Translations under genes and position numbers: made by a program | Origin: Korobacter sp036501185 | GTDB taxonomy: Bacteria; Acidobacteriota; Terriglobia; Terriglobales; Acidobacteriaceae | Assembly (NCBI GenBank): GCA_036501185.1 | Contig: DASYAU010000164.1 | Coordinates: forward strand, 92,859-156,858 | Reading direction: 5' to 3' | Length of the DNA: 64,000 nucleotides | Part shown: positions 35,960 through 43,904 of the stretch, piece by piece | How the letters are laid out: each line of letters opens with the position of its first letter | Numbering within the stretch: the stretch's first letter is position 1 | Notes under the pieces: model-generated | Seen by the model: only the letters and a program-made list of their open reading frames with translations | What the model was told of the DNA's origin: nothing | The model's database searches: none

Positions 35960-37528
35960 ATGCCGTCCGAACGCTCCCTTAACGACACCGCCGTTCGTTC
36001 CGTGCAAAATGTGTCGTACTGCTCCGCGAAGGCGCGCCCCTGGGTCCTGGCCGCCACCATTCTCGGCTCCAGCATGGCGTTCATCGACGGGACGGTAGTG
36101 AACGTCGCCTTACCCGCGTTGCAGAGCAGCCTGAACGCAACCGTCGTAGATGTTCAGTGGGTCATCGAGTCGTATGGACTTTTGCTGTCCGCGCTCATTC
36201 TGACGGGCGGAGCGCTGGGCGACACCCTTGGCAGGCGCAAAGTTTTCCTCGCGGGCAGCACCCTTTTCGCGATTGCTTCCATTGGCTGCGGATTGTCGCA
36301 GTCGATCGGAGTGCTGCTGATCGCGCGGAGCGTCCAGGGAATCGGCGCGGCGTTGCTGGCTCCAGGCAGCCTGGCGCTGATCAGCGCCTGCTTCGACGAG
36401 AGTACTCGGGGTCACGCAATCGGCACATGGTCGGGAGCCACCGCCATTACAACCGCGCTCGGCCCGGTTATCGGCGGCTGGTTGATCCAGCACGTTTCGT
36501 GGCACTGGGCGTTTTTGATCAATGCTCCGCTGGCCGTGGCCGTCATTGTGATATCCGTTTTGTACGTGCCGGAGTCGCGCGACCCGGCGGCGCGGCACAT
36601 CGATTGGATCGGTTCGCTTCTCGCCACGTCCGGTCTCGGCGGCGTGGTGTTCGCGTTTCTCGAATCTTCGAATCGCGGTTGGAAGGCGCCGATCGTGCTC
36701 GGCTGTCACGGGTTTGGCGTGATCGCGCTGGTCGCATTCGTAATTTTCGAGCGAGACGCCCGCGACCCGATGATGCCCTTGGCGGTGTTTCGCTCCCGCA
36801 ACTTCAGCGGCGCGAACTTGCTGACGATGCTGCTTTATGCCGCGATTGGAATTTTTTTCTTCGTCTTCCCGCTAAACCTGATCCAGGTGCAGCACTACTC
36901 CACCACGGCAACTGGTGCAGCCAGTCTGCCGATGATCGTGTTCATGTTCCTGCTCTCGAGTTGGGCCGGCGGCCTCGTAGCAAAAGTCGGACCACGAATC
37001 CCATTGGTGGTCGGCCCCAGTATCGTCGCGGTTGGTTTCCTGCTCTTTATCATCCCTTCTGAGCATGCGAGGTATTTCACCAGTCTCTTCCCTGCATTTT
37101 TAGTATTGGGGTTTGGTATGAGCATCAGCGTTGCGCCGCTGACGACGGTGGTGATGAACTCGGTCGACGAGCACCGCGCCGGTACCGCCTCTGGCATCAA
37201 CAATGCCGTGTCGCGAGCCGCCGGAGTGTTGGCAATCGCGGTCCTGAGCCCGATTCTCGTACACACCTTCGGACACACTCTTGAGCGGTCGCTCGATGCC
37301 AAGCACCTTCCTTCCACAGTCGTCGCGGATCTGCGTGCGCACGTCGTCGACCTGGGCGCCTTGCAGCCGCCGCCCGGTCTGCCTGATCAAACGAAGGACG
37401 CCGTTTCTCATGCGGTCGAGCACGCATTTGTCTACGCCTTCCGCTGGACGATGCTGATTTGTGCATGCCTTGCATTCGCGAGTGCCGGCATAGCCGGGCG
37501 CATGATCTCCCCGGCGCAGCGCGAATAG
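35960..37528 (+). CDS. MFS exporter, DHA2 (EmrB/QacA) family, 14 spans
   Basis: The product has 522 residues with about 14 membrane helices. Signature regions are MAFIDGTVVNVALPALQ (motif D1 of the 14-span drug:H+ antiporters), QWVIESYGLLLSALIL, GGALGDTLGRRKVF (motif A) and GPVIGGWLIQHVSWHWAFLINAP (motif C). This family exports hydrophobic drugs or metabolites using the proton gradient; the substrate cannot be told. The start lacks a strong Shine-Dalgarno match, and the gene lies 24 bp after alr, so it may be read through from it. Confidence 0.92.
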   Translation: MPSERSLNDTAVRSVQNVSYCSAKARPWVLAATILGSSMAFIDGTVVNVALPALQSSLNATVVDVQWVIESYGLLLSALILTGGALGDTLGRRKVFLAGSTLFAIASIGCGLSQSIGVLLIARSVQGIGAALLAPGSLALISACFDESTRGHAIGTWSGATAITTALGPVIGGWLIQHVSWHWAFLINAPLAVAVIVISVLYVPESRDPAARHIDWIGSLLATSGLGGVVFAFLESSNRGWKAPIVLGCHGFGVIALVAFVIFERDARDPMMPLAVFRSRNFSGANLLTMLLYAAIGIFFFVFPLNLIQVQHYSTTATGAASLPMIVFMFLLSSWAGGLVAKVGPRIPLVVGPSIVAVGFLLFIIPSEHARYFTSLFPAFLVLGFGMSISVAPLTTVVMNSVDEHRAGTASGINNAVSRAAGVLAIAVLSPILVHTFGHTLERSLDAKHLPSTVVADLRAHVVDLGALQPPPGLPDQTKDAVSHAVEHAFVYAFRWTMLICACLAFASAGIAGRMISPAQRE

Positions 37529-37619
37529 CAATGATTGTTCGCCATTCGACCCCGCGACGTCGCCGCTCACTGTCTGGTAGTCCGGAAACTCCCGATCGGT
37601 GTTCTATTCTGTAACCAGC

Positions 37620-38753
37620 ATGAAACGGCTCTATGGGCGCTGGATGCACTCCTGGGAGGAGCGCATGACCACGCGCGATACCAATCGAATTGTTCGCCCC
37701 TTCGAATGGGGCTACGAGTGGACGCGTGATTTTCCCGGCGTTGATCGCTTCCCGTGGGGCGACACCTCCGACGAACAGTTTGCTTATTTCGAAAAGTTGA
37801 ACCTGCATATCGTCGAGCACAGCGACGAATTCTTCTCTTATAAAACTCCCACCGATTTTCGTCTCGAACAGCGCCGCGTGCAGGTCTTCTTCACCGGATC
37901 GGGCGAAGCTCCCAAAGATCCCGACGAGACCGGCACCTACCTGCGTTTCACGTCGCCGCATCCGTCGCCGTTTCCTGAGAACAACGTCTTCAACGCGCGT
38001 TGGTTCCCATCGCGTGGCAAGCGCGCAGTCATTGTTCTTCCACAGTGGAATGCCGACGGCATCAGCCACAACGGCTTTGCTCGGATCTTCAACCCGATGG
38101 GCATTGCCGTGCTTCGCATGAGCGCGCCTTATCACGACATTCGCCGTCCCGCCGAGTTACAGCGTGCCGACTACGCGGTCTCCGCCAACGTCGGACGGAC
38201 CATTCACGCCGCCCGGCAAGGCATTACTGACATTCGCGCCGCGGTCGATTGGCTGCAAGCTGAGGGCTATCGCGACATCGGCGTGCTCGGCACCAGTCTG
38301 GGGTCGTGCTACGCCTTCATCGCGAGCGCCCACGACGCCCGTCTCAGGGTCAACGTCTTCAACCACGCATCAACCTATTTTGGCGATGTTGTTTGGACCG
38401 GCCAGTCCACCCGTCACGTGCGCGCCGGCATTGAACAGGTCAATCTCGATGCGGATGCACTGCGCAAGATCTGGCTCATCGTCAGCCCCATGGCGTTCTT
38501 TGAAAAATTCTCGCGCTGGCCGAAGAAGTCGCTGATGATCTACGGCAAGTACGACCGCACATTCCTGCCGGAGTTCTCCATGCAGATCGCCAACGAATTC
38601 AAGCGACGCGGCCTCGACACTCTGGTCAAAGCCCTCCCCTGCGGCCACTACTCGCTCGGCGAAACGCCTTATAAGTATCTCGACGCCTGGCACATCTCGC
38701 GCTTCCTGCGCCGTGCCTTCGGCGCCCACATGCAAACCCAGCACGCGCTCTAA
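37620..38753 (+). CDS. Alpha/beta hydrolase
   Basis: The product has 377 residues from the ATG at 37620 (MKRLYGRWMHSWEERM); an earlier in-frame start at 37599 is less likely. The nucleophile elbow is GTSLG with Ser226. The preceding strand RAVIVLPQWNADG would hold the oxyanion hole, and the late SLMIYGKYDRTFLP and CGHYSLGE segments fit the acid and the His. It resembles the ABHD18-like hydrolases of unknown substrate. A TATTCT sequence lies 10 bp before the start, with no Shine-Dalgarno motif, so its message may have a very short leader. Confidence 0.82.
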   Translation: MKRLYGRWMHSWEERMTTRDTNRIVRPFEWGYEWTRDFPGVDRFPWGDTSDEQFAYFEKLNLHIVEHSDEFFSYKTPTDFRLEQRRVQVFFTGSGEAPKDPDETGTYLRFTSPHPSPFPENNVFNARWFPSRGKRAVIVLPQWNADGISHNGFARIFNPMGIAVLRMSAPYHDIRRPAELQRADYAVSANVGRTIHAARQGITDIRAAVDWLQAEGYRDIGVLGTSLGSCYAFIASAHDARLRVNVFNHASTYFGDVVWTGQSTRHVRAGIEQVNLDADALRKIWLIVSPMAFFEKFSRWPKKSLMIYGKYDRTFLPEFSMQIANEFKRRGLDTLVKALPCGHYSLGETPYKYLDAWHISRFLRRAFGAHMQTQHAL

Positions 38754-38760
38754 CCTTGAA

Positions 38761-38793
38761 AACAAAAAAACCGGCACTCGCGAAGAGTGCCGG
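38761..38793 (-). terminator. Terminator of the minus-strand secreted-protein gene
   Basis: Stem CCGGCACTC (38771-38779) / GAGTGCCGG (38785-38793) is flanked on its left by an A-run (38764-38770), which reads as a T-tract on the minus strand. Confidence 0.88.
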
Positions 38794-38808
38794 GCACAGC
38801 TGAAAGAG

Positions 38809-41754
38809 TTATTGTTGAAAGATCAAAATGTGCGGTGAGCCGCTGTCAGTCTCCATGCACACTTGCCGCGTCGCCGAGATCAGAATGCAGTTCAGCGCCA
38901 CCTGTCCGCCCTGCGAAATATTTGCCGTTCCGAGCGATGTGGATGTGAAGCTGTATGCTGCGCTGACTGGGTCCGCGTAGTCAAAATCCTGGTAGCCGGA
39001 CCTGTTTTCCGTTCCCGTAAAATTATCCGTCGTGCCGCTACCAGGATATGCAAGCGCGAGCACGTCCGACCCGGAGGTGCCGCCCGCGCTCAGCTGAGGC
39101 GTTGTGGTAACGAGGTATGAACCCACTACCGTGGAATCCGTCAAGCCCGACGTACTGAACTGCGGCTCGATCTGTCCAATGCCAACGCTCGCGTAGCCTG
39201 CCCCGTTGGTTCCATACTCCAGTACCAGCGCCTTGTTCGTGTCGAAGAGATAGAACAACGTCCCTGTAAGTCCCGTCACTCGTCCATTGGGAGCGACGGT
39301 GAGGCCAGTCATTGTTCCGTCGGCGTCGCCGATTCGATAATCCCGGTTGCTGCCGTCTGCATTTTCTTCGAGCGAGTAACTCTGGTTGACCGTCACGCTG
39401 CCCGTTGCGTTGCCTGTGCCTTGCAAGATCTCCGACATCGAGCGCTGCGGGGTGTTCGAGCTGTCCTCCTCAATAAGGGTGTCATACAGCACGAACGCTC
39501 CGGACAGGTCGCTGACTGAGAACGAAGATTTCTGTTGGGTAAACACCTGGTCGAGCTCGAAACCATCCCCAGCTTCAGTCTTGATCATGAATAAACGATT
39601 TGCATCAATCACGTACAAAGCGTAGCTATTGCCGCTCGTTTGTCCTGTGCCGATCAGGGTAGCCGTGAGCCTGCCGACAGAGGCGAAGCTGGGCGCTGTG
39701 CTCGGGAAGGTGTAGGTGCCGCTGCCAGTCAAATCCAGGTTGAGCTTCGAGCCCTGGACCTGATCAATCACAACATTGCCGATGTTGCCGCCACTTGAGG
39801 TGCCGCCCGATGTTTGGAAAGTACCGCCGTTAGCGTGATCCGTACCGACGTTGTCTTCATTCAGGCCGGCAAGCACGAACCCGTGGGTATTGACCGTGCC
39901 TGATACGAATGCGGAGGGGCTCGCGAGATAGCACACGCCGGCCCCATGCTGTCCGGATGGCGAAGCTCCCACGTCGTCGCTCTCGATGAGTGCAATCGTG
40001 TTCGCCGTCGGCCCAGCCAACTGGTTCGCCATGATTACGTAGTGCGAAGTGCTGCTGCCCGTCGTAATGGCCAGCACACCATTGTTGTTCGATCCAAGGT
40101 TGTACGTTCCGGTCAGCGTGCCCGAGGACGCTCCCACCGTGCGGCCATTGCCATCGTAATAACCGCTCGTGATCGATCCCGTTCCGTTCGCGGCAATCGA
40201 AGAAGCGAAGCCGAAGCGCGAATTGTCGGAGCCGAGGAAGCCCCGGAATGCGCAGGTGTAGCGGCCGTTGAAGTATGCATTGTGCTCCCCATCCGGCGCC
40301 GGGCTCACCGTCAAGCTCAGGCTCGTACTCGTGGCCATGTTCCCAACATTGTCCGTGGCCTTTAGCACGAACGTCGAAGTTCCCGCCGTGGTCGGCGTGC
40401 CAGAGATCTTTGCAGGGTTTCCATTCACAATGCTCATGCCTGCAGGCAATGCACCTGAGAACAGGCTCACCGTGTACGGCGGAGTACCTCCATTGATGTA
40501 AACCTGGTTCGCATAGGGAGTCGAAATCAATGCCTGGTTCACTGTGTTGTCGTTGAACGACATCGTGTCCGTATAAAACACATAGTTGTGCAGCAGCCAG
40601 CTTGCCCCGTTCAGCGACTTAAGCGACACGTAGATTTTGCCGCCCGTCGTCGGGATATTGCCCACCTCGATATCCGTCGACTTCGTCGTAACGTTCGCCA
40701 GATCGGCGGCGCCATACGTCGTTCCGGCGATGAACTGGTACTCCGTGATGCCCGTGCCCGTGCTCCAATTGAAATCAACTATCGTGCTGAGGAGCTTTCC
40801 GTTGGGCGCCGGACTGGTGATGACCGCCGCGGTCCCGGTGCCATTCGCGTAATAAACGTAGGTGTGCTCAAGCGTCGATTTGCCGTTCAGAGATTTCAGC
40901 GTTACATAGAGTTTCTCGCCGTTCGTCGGCAGAGAATACGGAGTGGCTACCGTATACGCGGTGCTCGTCGTGATTTCATTCACCACGTCGTTCCCGCCGG
41001 GGCTCGTCCCAATGAGGAACGTATATTGCGAGATGCCGTTTCCCGCTGTCCAGGTGAACTGCAAGCCGGTGCCACCGGAAGCTAATTTTGAGGACGGTGC
41101 CGGAGTGCTGAGCACCGCGGCCGTTCCCGTTCCAGAGGCATACAGAGTGTAGTTGTGTTGCAGGTACGACTTGCCGTTCAGCGATTTCAACGTCACGTAG
41201 AGCTTTTCGCCATTCGTAGGCAAGCCCGTGATCGAGCCCGAATTCAGGTTCGCTGTGGTGACGTTGGCAAGATCACTCCCACCGGACGAGGTGCCGAGTA
41301 GGAAGACATATTGCGAAATGCCGCTTCCGGCGGTCCAGGCGAATGTTTGGCTGGAAGCCGCGAGCTTGGCGTTGGCGGCGGGGGTCGACAGCGTCGAAGC
41401 GGTGCCGGTGCCGTACGCATAGTATTCGTAGGTTTTCGGATATTGCGTGCTGCTTATCGTCGAGATCAACGTAACGAAGATCTTTTCGCCATTGCTCGGC
41501 AGACCGCTCACGGTATACGAGGTTGCTGTCCCGGCATCCACAGTTGTGATTTCCGAGCCGCCCGAAGTGATCCCTACTTTAATCTGGTAGTCGGTCACGC
41601 TGGTTCCGGCAGTCCATCCGAACAGCACGGACGTACCCGTGAGCTTGGAGTATTGCGCGGGGCTGCTAATGCTTCCCGGCGTAACCGCAAGGGCCGAAAT
41701 GACAGACATCCAGCAGAACACGACAATCGTGACCGAGGGGTGCAGCTTCCTCAT
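38809..41754 (-). CDS. Large secreted repeat protein with four tandem beta domains and an Ig-like domain
   Basis: The product has 981 residues. AGGAGG lies 8 nt before the ATG at 41754, and the next residues form a signal peptide (MRKLHPSVTIVVFCWMSVIS, ending near ALAVT). Four tandem units of about 90 residues follow, each with an FxWTAG core, a LLGTSSGGSDLANVTT-type strand and GLPTNGEKLYVTLKSLNGKS. Next is one putative Ig-like (He_PIG) domain (GGTPPYTVSLFSGALPAGMS and ISGTPTTAGTSTFVLKATD). The C-terminal half holds about four looser beta repeats built on GTLTGTYNL and AGLNEDNVG-like strands, of the kind abundant in acidobacterial secretomes. It has no catalytic motif or anchor. It is likely a surface or extracellular matrix protein; the ligand is unknown. 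Confidence 0.87.
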   Translation of the reverse strand: MRKLHPSVTIVVFCWMSVISALAVTPGSISSPAQYSKLTGTSVLFGWTAGTSVTDYQIKVGITSGGSEITTVDAGTATSYTVSGLPSNGEKIFVTLISTISSTQYPKTYEYYAYGTGTASTLSTPAANAKLAASSQTFAWTAGSGISQYVFLLGTSSGGSDLANVTTANLNSGSITGLPTNGEKLYVTLKSLNGKSYLQHNYTLYASGTGTAAVLSTPAPSSKLASGGTGLQFTWTAGNGISQYTFLIGTSPGGNDVVNEITTSTAYTVATPYSLPTNGEKLYVTLKSLNGKSTLEHTYVYYANGTGTAAVITSPAPNGKLLSTIVDFNWSTGTGITEYQFIAGTTYGAADLANVTTKSTDIEVGNIPTTGGKIYVSLKSLNGASWLLHNYVFYTDTMSFNDNTVNQALISTPYANQVYINGGTPPYTVSLFSGALPAGMSIVNGNPAKISGTPTTAGTSTFVLKATDNVGNMATSTSLSLTVSPAPDGEHNAYFNGRYTCAFRGFLGSDNSRFGFASSIAANGTGSITSGYYDGNGRTVGASSGTLTGTYNLGSNNNGVLAITTGSSTSHYVIMANQLAGPTANTIALIESDDVGASPSGQHGAGVCYLASPSAFVSGTVNTHGFVLAGLNEDNVGTDHANGGTFQTSGGTSSGGNIGNVVIDQVQGSKLNLDLTGSGTYTFPSTAPSFASVGRLTATLIGTGQTSGNSYALYVIDANRLFMIKTEAGDGFELDQVFTQQKSSFSVSDLSGAFVLYDTLIEEDSSNTPQRSMSEILQGTGNATGSVTVNQSYSLEENADGSNRDYRIGDADGTMTGLTVAPNGRVTGLTGTLFYLFDTNKALVLEYGTNGAGYASVGIGQIEPQFSTSGLTDSTVVGSYLVTTTPQLSAGGTSGSDVLALAYPGSGTTDNFTGTENRSGYQDFDYADPVSAAYSFTSTSLGTANISQGGQVALNCILISATRQVCMETDSGSPHILIFQQ

Positions 41755-41852
41755 GAACAGCCTCCTGAAAAGAACGGGGATCTTCCTTGGCGCGAACGTG
41801 GCATTCAGCCTCCGCGTCTCCGGGTGAAACACAACTAGGGGGGTTAAGAAGC

Positions 41853-41880
41853 AGTGTAGGTTCGGCGGAACGAATTGCAA
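41853..41880 (-). promoter_or_regulatory. Candidate promoter of the secreted repeat protein
   Basis: On the minus strand TTGCAA (41880-41875) and TACACT (41858-41853) are separated by 16 bp, about 100 bp before the start codon. The rest of the 318-bp divergent region (41755-42072) shows only a lone TAGAAT at 42035-42040 that could serve the plus-strand gene. Confidence 0.4.
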
Positions 41881-42072
41881 GGACAAACAGGGCAGGGGTC
41901 GACACGAAGGTACTCTGGGCTCGGCTCCGGATACCACTTTCGCGTCGTCTGCATCTCATCCCAACCGCGCTCTCGCCGTGCAAAGAAGTGTAAGTAGCAG
42001 GTACCACTGGGCGCAGATTTTCCCATTGCTGCAATAGAATTGAGGCTCAGTTTTTTCTGTCAGGAGATTTGC

Positions 42073-42921
42073 TTGTCTTTGAAGTTTGCTGCACTTGCTC
42101 TTGCTTTCGTCACTGCCATTGGTCTTCCCGCATTCAGCCAGGCTCCGTCGAGCGCAACTACCGTCGCCCCGGTAGATGCTCCCGTTGATCTCGTTCCAGA
42201 CGCTCCTGATCCGCAGCAGCCGGCGGACCAGCAGCAGCCACCCGCGTCGTCGCAGTCGGGCCAGCAGCCGGGGAAGACCCCTGCCGGAACCCCGGCCACA
42301 GCGAGCACCAAGTCCGAGGTCCCTCAGGGGAACAAGCAGCCCAAACGCATTCTTGGCGTCATGCCGAATTTCCGCGCGGTCAGCGCCGGTGAAATTCCTC
42401 CACCCCCCACGCCAAAGCAAGCATTCATGATCGCGACTAAGAACAGCTTCGACTACTCGTCGTTCGTGTTTGTAGGCGTGACTTCACTTTTCGCCGAGGG
42501 TACGAATGCGCACCCGTCCCTGGGCAAAGGCCCGGAGGGTTTCTGGAATTACTACTGGCGGGGTTGGGTAGATAAAACCGACGGCAATTACTGGGTTATC
42601 TTCGCGTACCCCTCGCTCTTTCACCAGGACGAGCGCTACTACGCCAAGGGCAAGGGCGGCTTCCTGAAGCGCACCAGTTATGCCGCGTCACGCATCCTCA
42701 TTACTCCCAACTACGAGGGTCATAACAGCTTCAATGCCTCGGAGATCCTCGGCCGCGCCACCGCGCAGGGAATCTCGACGTTCTACTATCCCAAGTCCGA
42801 CCGCACCATCGGGGCACTCGCCGTGAGATTCGGCTGGGCAATGGGCCGCGACGCCCTCACCAACACCTTCCGCGAATGGTGGCCCGATATTGCGACCCAC
42901 GTGCTTCATAGAAATCCGTAG
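42073..42921 (+). CDS. Exported protein of unknown function, Pro-rich N-terminal region
   Basis: The product has 282 residues and starts at a TTG at 42073: AGGAG (42062-42066) is correctly placed, and no ATG or GTG is available. The signal peptide is LSLKFAALALAFVTAIGLPAFSQA. A low-complexity Pro/Gln/Ala/Thr segment (about 25-90) follows. The conserved part begins at RILGVMPNFRAVSAGEIPPP and includes TPKQAFMIATKNSFDY, FWNYYWRGWVDKTDGNYWV, PSLFHQDERYY and STFYYPKSDRT. I recall related proteins as frequent in Acidobacteriota, without function. The size, lack of spans and aromatic content would fit an outer-membrane-associated protein. A terminator follows. Confidence 0.78.
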   Translation: MSLKFAALALAFVTAIGLPAFSQAPSSATTVAPVDAPVDLVPDAPDPQQPADQQQPPASSQSGQQPGKTPAGTPATASTKSEVPQGNKQPKRILGVMPNFRAVSAGEIPPPPTPKQAFMIATKNSFDYSSFVFVGVTSLFAEGTNAHPSLGKGPEGFWNYYWRGWVDKTDGNYWVIFAYPSLFHQDERYYAKGKGGFLKRTSYAASRILITPNYEGHNSFNASEILGRATAQGISTFYYPKSDRTIGALAVRFGWAMGRDALTNTFREWWPDIATHVLHRNP

Positions 42922-43003
42922 TCACTTCTTCTCTCGATTTCACTTGAGCGAGAGTAGATGAGTCGTTAGGGTGAGGACAGTGTTTCAACTCCCTCCCCCA
43001 AGG

Positions 43004-43033
43004 AAAAGGGCAGCCGGCGACGGCTGCTCTTTT
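43004..43033 (+). terminator. Rho-independent terminator after the exported-protein gene
   Basis: AAAAGGGCAGCCG (43004-43016) pairs with CGGCTGCTCTTTT (43021-43033) around loop GCGA, with one G-T pair. The rest of 42922-43376 holds the rimP promoter and leader. Confidence 0.9.
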
Positions 43034-43129
43034 CTATTGCTGCTAAGTTGCTGATTTTGAATCTTTTGTGAATTCGAAAGCATCTGTCTTCTGTCCCATT
43101 CAGAATGGGCTGCAGGCCGTGGTAGATGT

Positions 43130-43158
43130 TTGTTTTTTGCCAGAACCCCGCGTAGAAT
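43130..43158 (+). promoter_or_regulatory. Promoter of the rimP-nusA-infB operon
   Basis: TTGTTT (43130-43135) and TAGAAT (43153-43158) have 17-bp spacing. The transcript would begin near 43165 with a 210-nt leader. Confidence 0.55.
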
Positions 43159-43220
43159 GAACGTGGTAGCTGCTGTGTAGTTCAGCGCAGTCCGACGTCG
43201 TCGGTTGGCGAAGCACACCG

Positions 43221-43241
43221 GTGGGCAATCGCCCACTTTTT
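43221..43241 (+). terminator. Leader terminator (attenuator) before rimP
   Basis: Stem GTGGGC (43221-43226) / GCCCAC (43231-43236) with loop AATC is followed directly by TTTTT. It lies between the promoter and rimP, so it could attenuate the operon. Confidence 0.6.
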
Positions 43242-43376
43242 ATTTCCCTTTGCCAATTCGGGTGTCATCCACCTCGCGCAGCGCGAAGTCAGCGTGCGCG
43301 TCAGGGGCCCCGGTCTCGAGCGCACCTTGTGCGCCGACACGGCAGGGAAGGAACGCGCAAGCGGCGACTGATACGC

Positions 43377-43886
43377 ATGTTGGATATTGAGAAAGTTCGC
43401 GAAATCGTCGAGCGTGTCGCGCGCGACTACGGGCTGGAGGTCGTCGACTTGGAGTTTCGAGGCGGCGGCAAGGCCCGCATGTTGCGCATCACCATCGACA
43501 AGCCCGAGGGCATCACGCACGACGACTGCTCGCACGTGAGCAACGAAGTTGGAACGATTCTCGATGTTGAAGAGGCCGTTCCCGGCGCCAGCTACACACT
43601 GGAAGTTTCGTCGCCCGGCCTCGATCGCAAGCTGTCGAAGCCTTCTGAGTTTGAGCGCTTCACCGGTAGCCTGGTGAAGCTCACGACTCATGAGCCGCAC
43701 GACGGCAATCGGCACTTCGAAGGCCGTCTGGAACGTTTTGCGGACGGCAAGCTGACGTTGGATTTGAACGGTGTGCCACAGAAGCACGCCAAGAAGAACA
43801 AGGGGCCAAAGGCCCCGGTAATAGAACGCAAAGTGGAGATCGACCTGGCCGACGTTGAAAAGGCCAACCTCGTCCCCGAGATTTAG
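43377..43886 (+). CDS. rimP: Ribosome maturation factor RimP
   Basis: The product has 169 residues from the ATG at 43377; 52 upstream residues of the open frame look like leader sequence. RimP landmarks are VVDLEFRGGGKARMLRITID, the DDCSHVSNEVGTILDVEE helix and YTLEVSSPGLDRKLSKPSEFERF. The C-terminal SH3-like domain follows. RimP binds the free 30S subunit and is needed for its assembly. It is the first gene of the classical rimP-nusA-infB operon, 18 bp before nusA. Confidence 0.96.
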   Translation: MLDIEKVREIVERVARDYGLEVVDLEFRGGGKARMLRITIDKPEGITHDDCSHVSNEVGTILDVEEAVPGASYTLEVSSPGLDRKLSKPSEFERFTGSLVKLTTHEPHDGNRHFEGRLERFADGKLTLDLNGVPQKHAKKNKGPKAPVIERKVEIDLADVEKANLVPEI

Positions 43887-43904
43887 CAAAGGTGGCAGAA
43901 CATT

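Noticed and set aside
38771..38793. Terminator for the plus-strand hydrolase gene
   Set aside because: On the plus strand no T-tract follows the hairpin. The A-run on its left makes it a minus-strand terminator.
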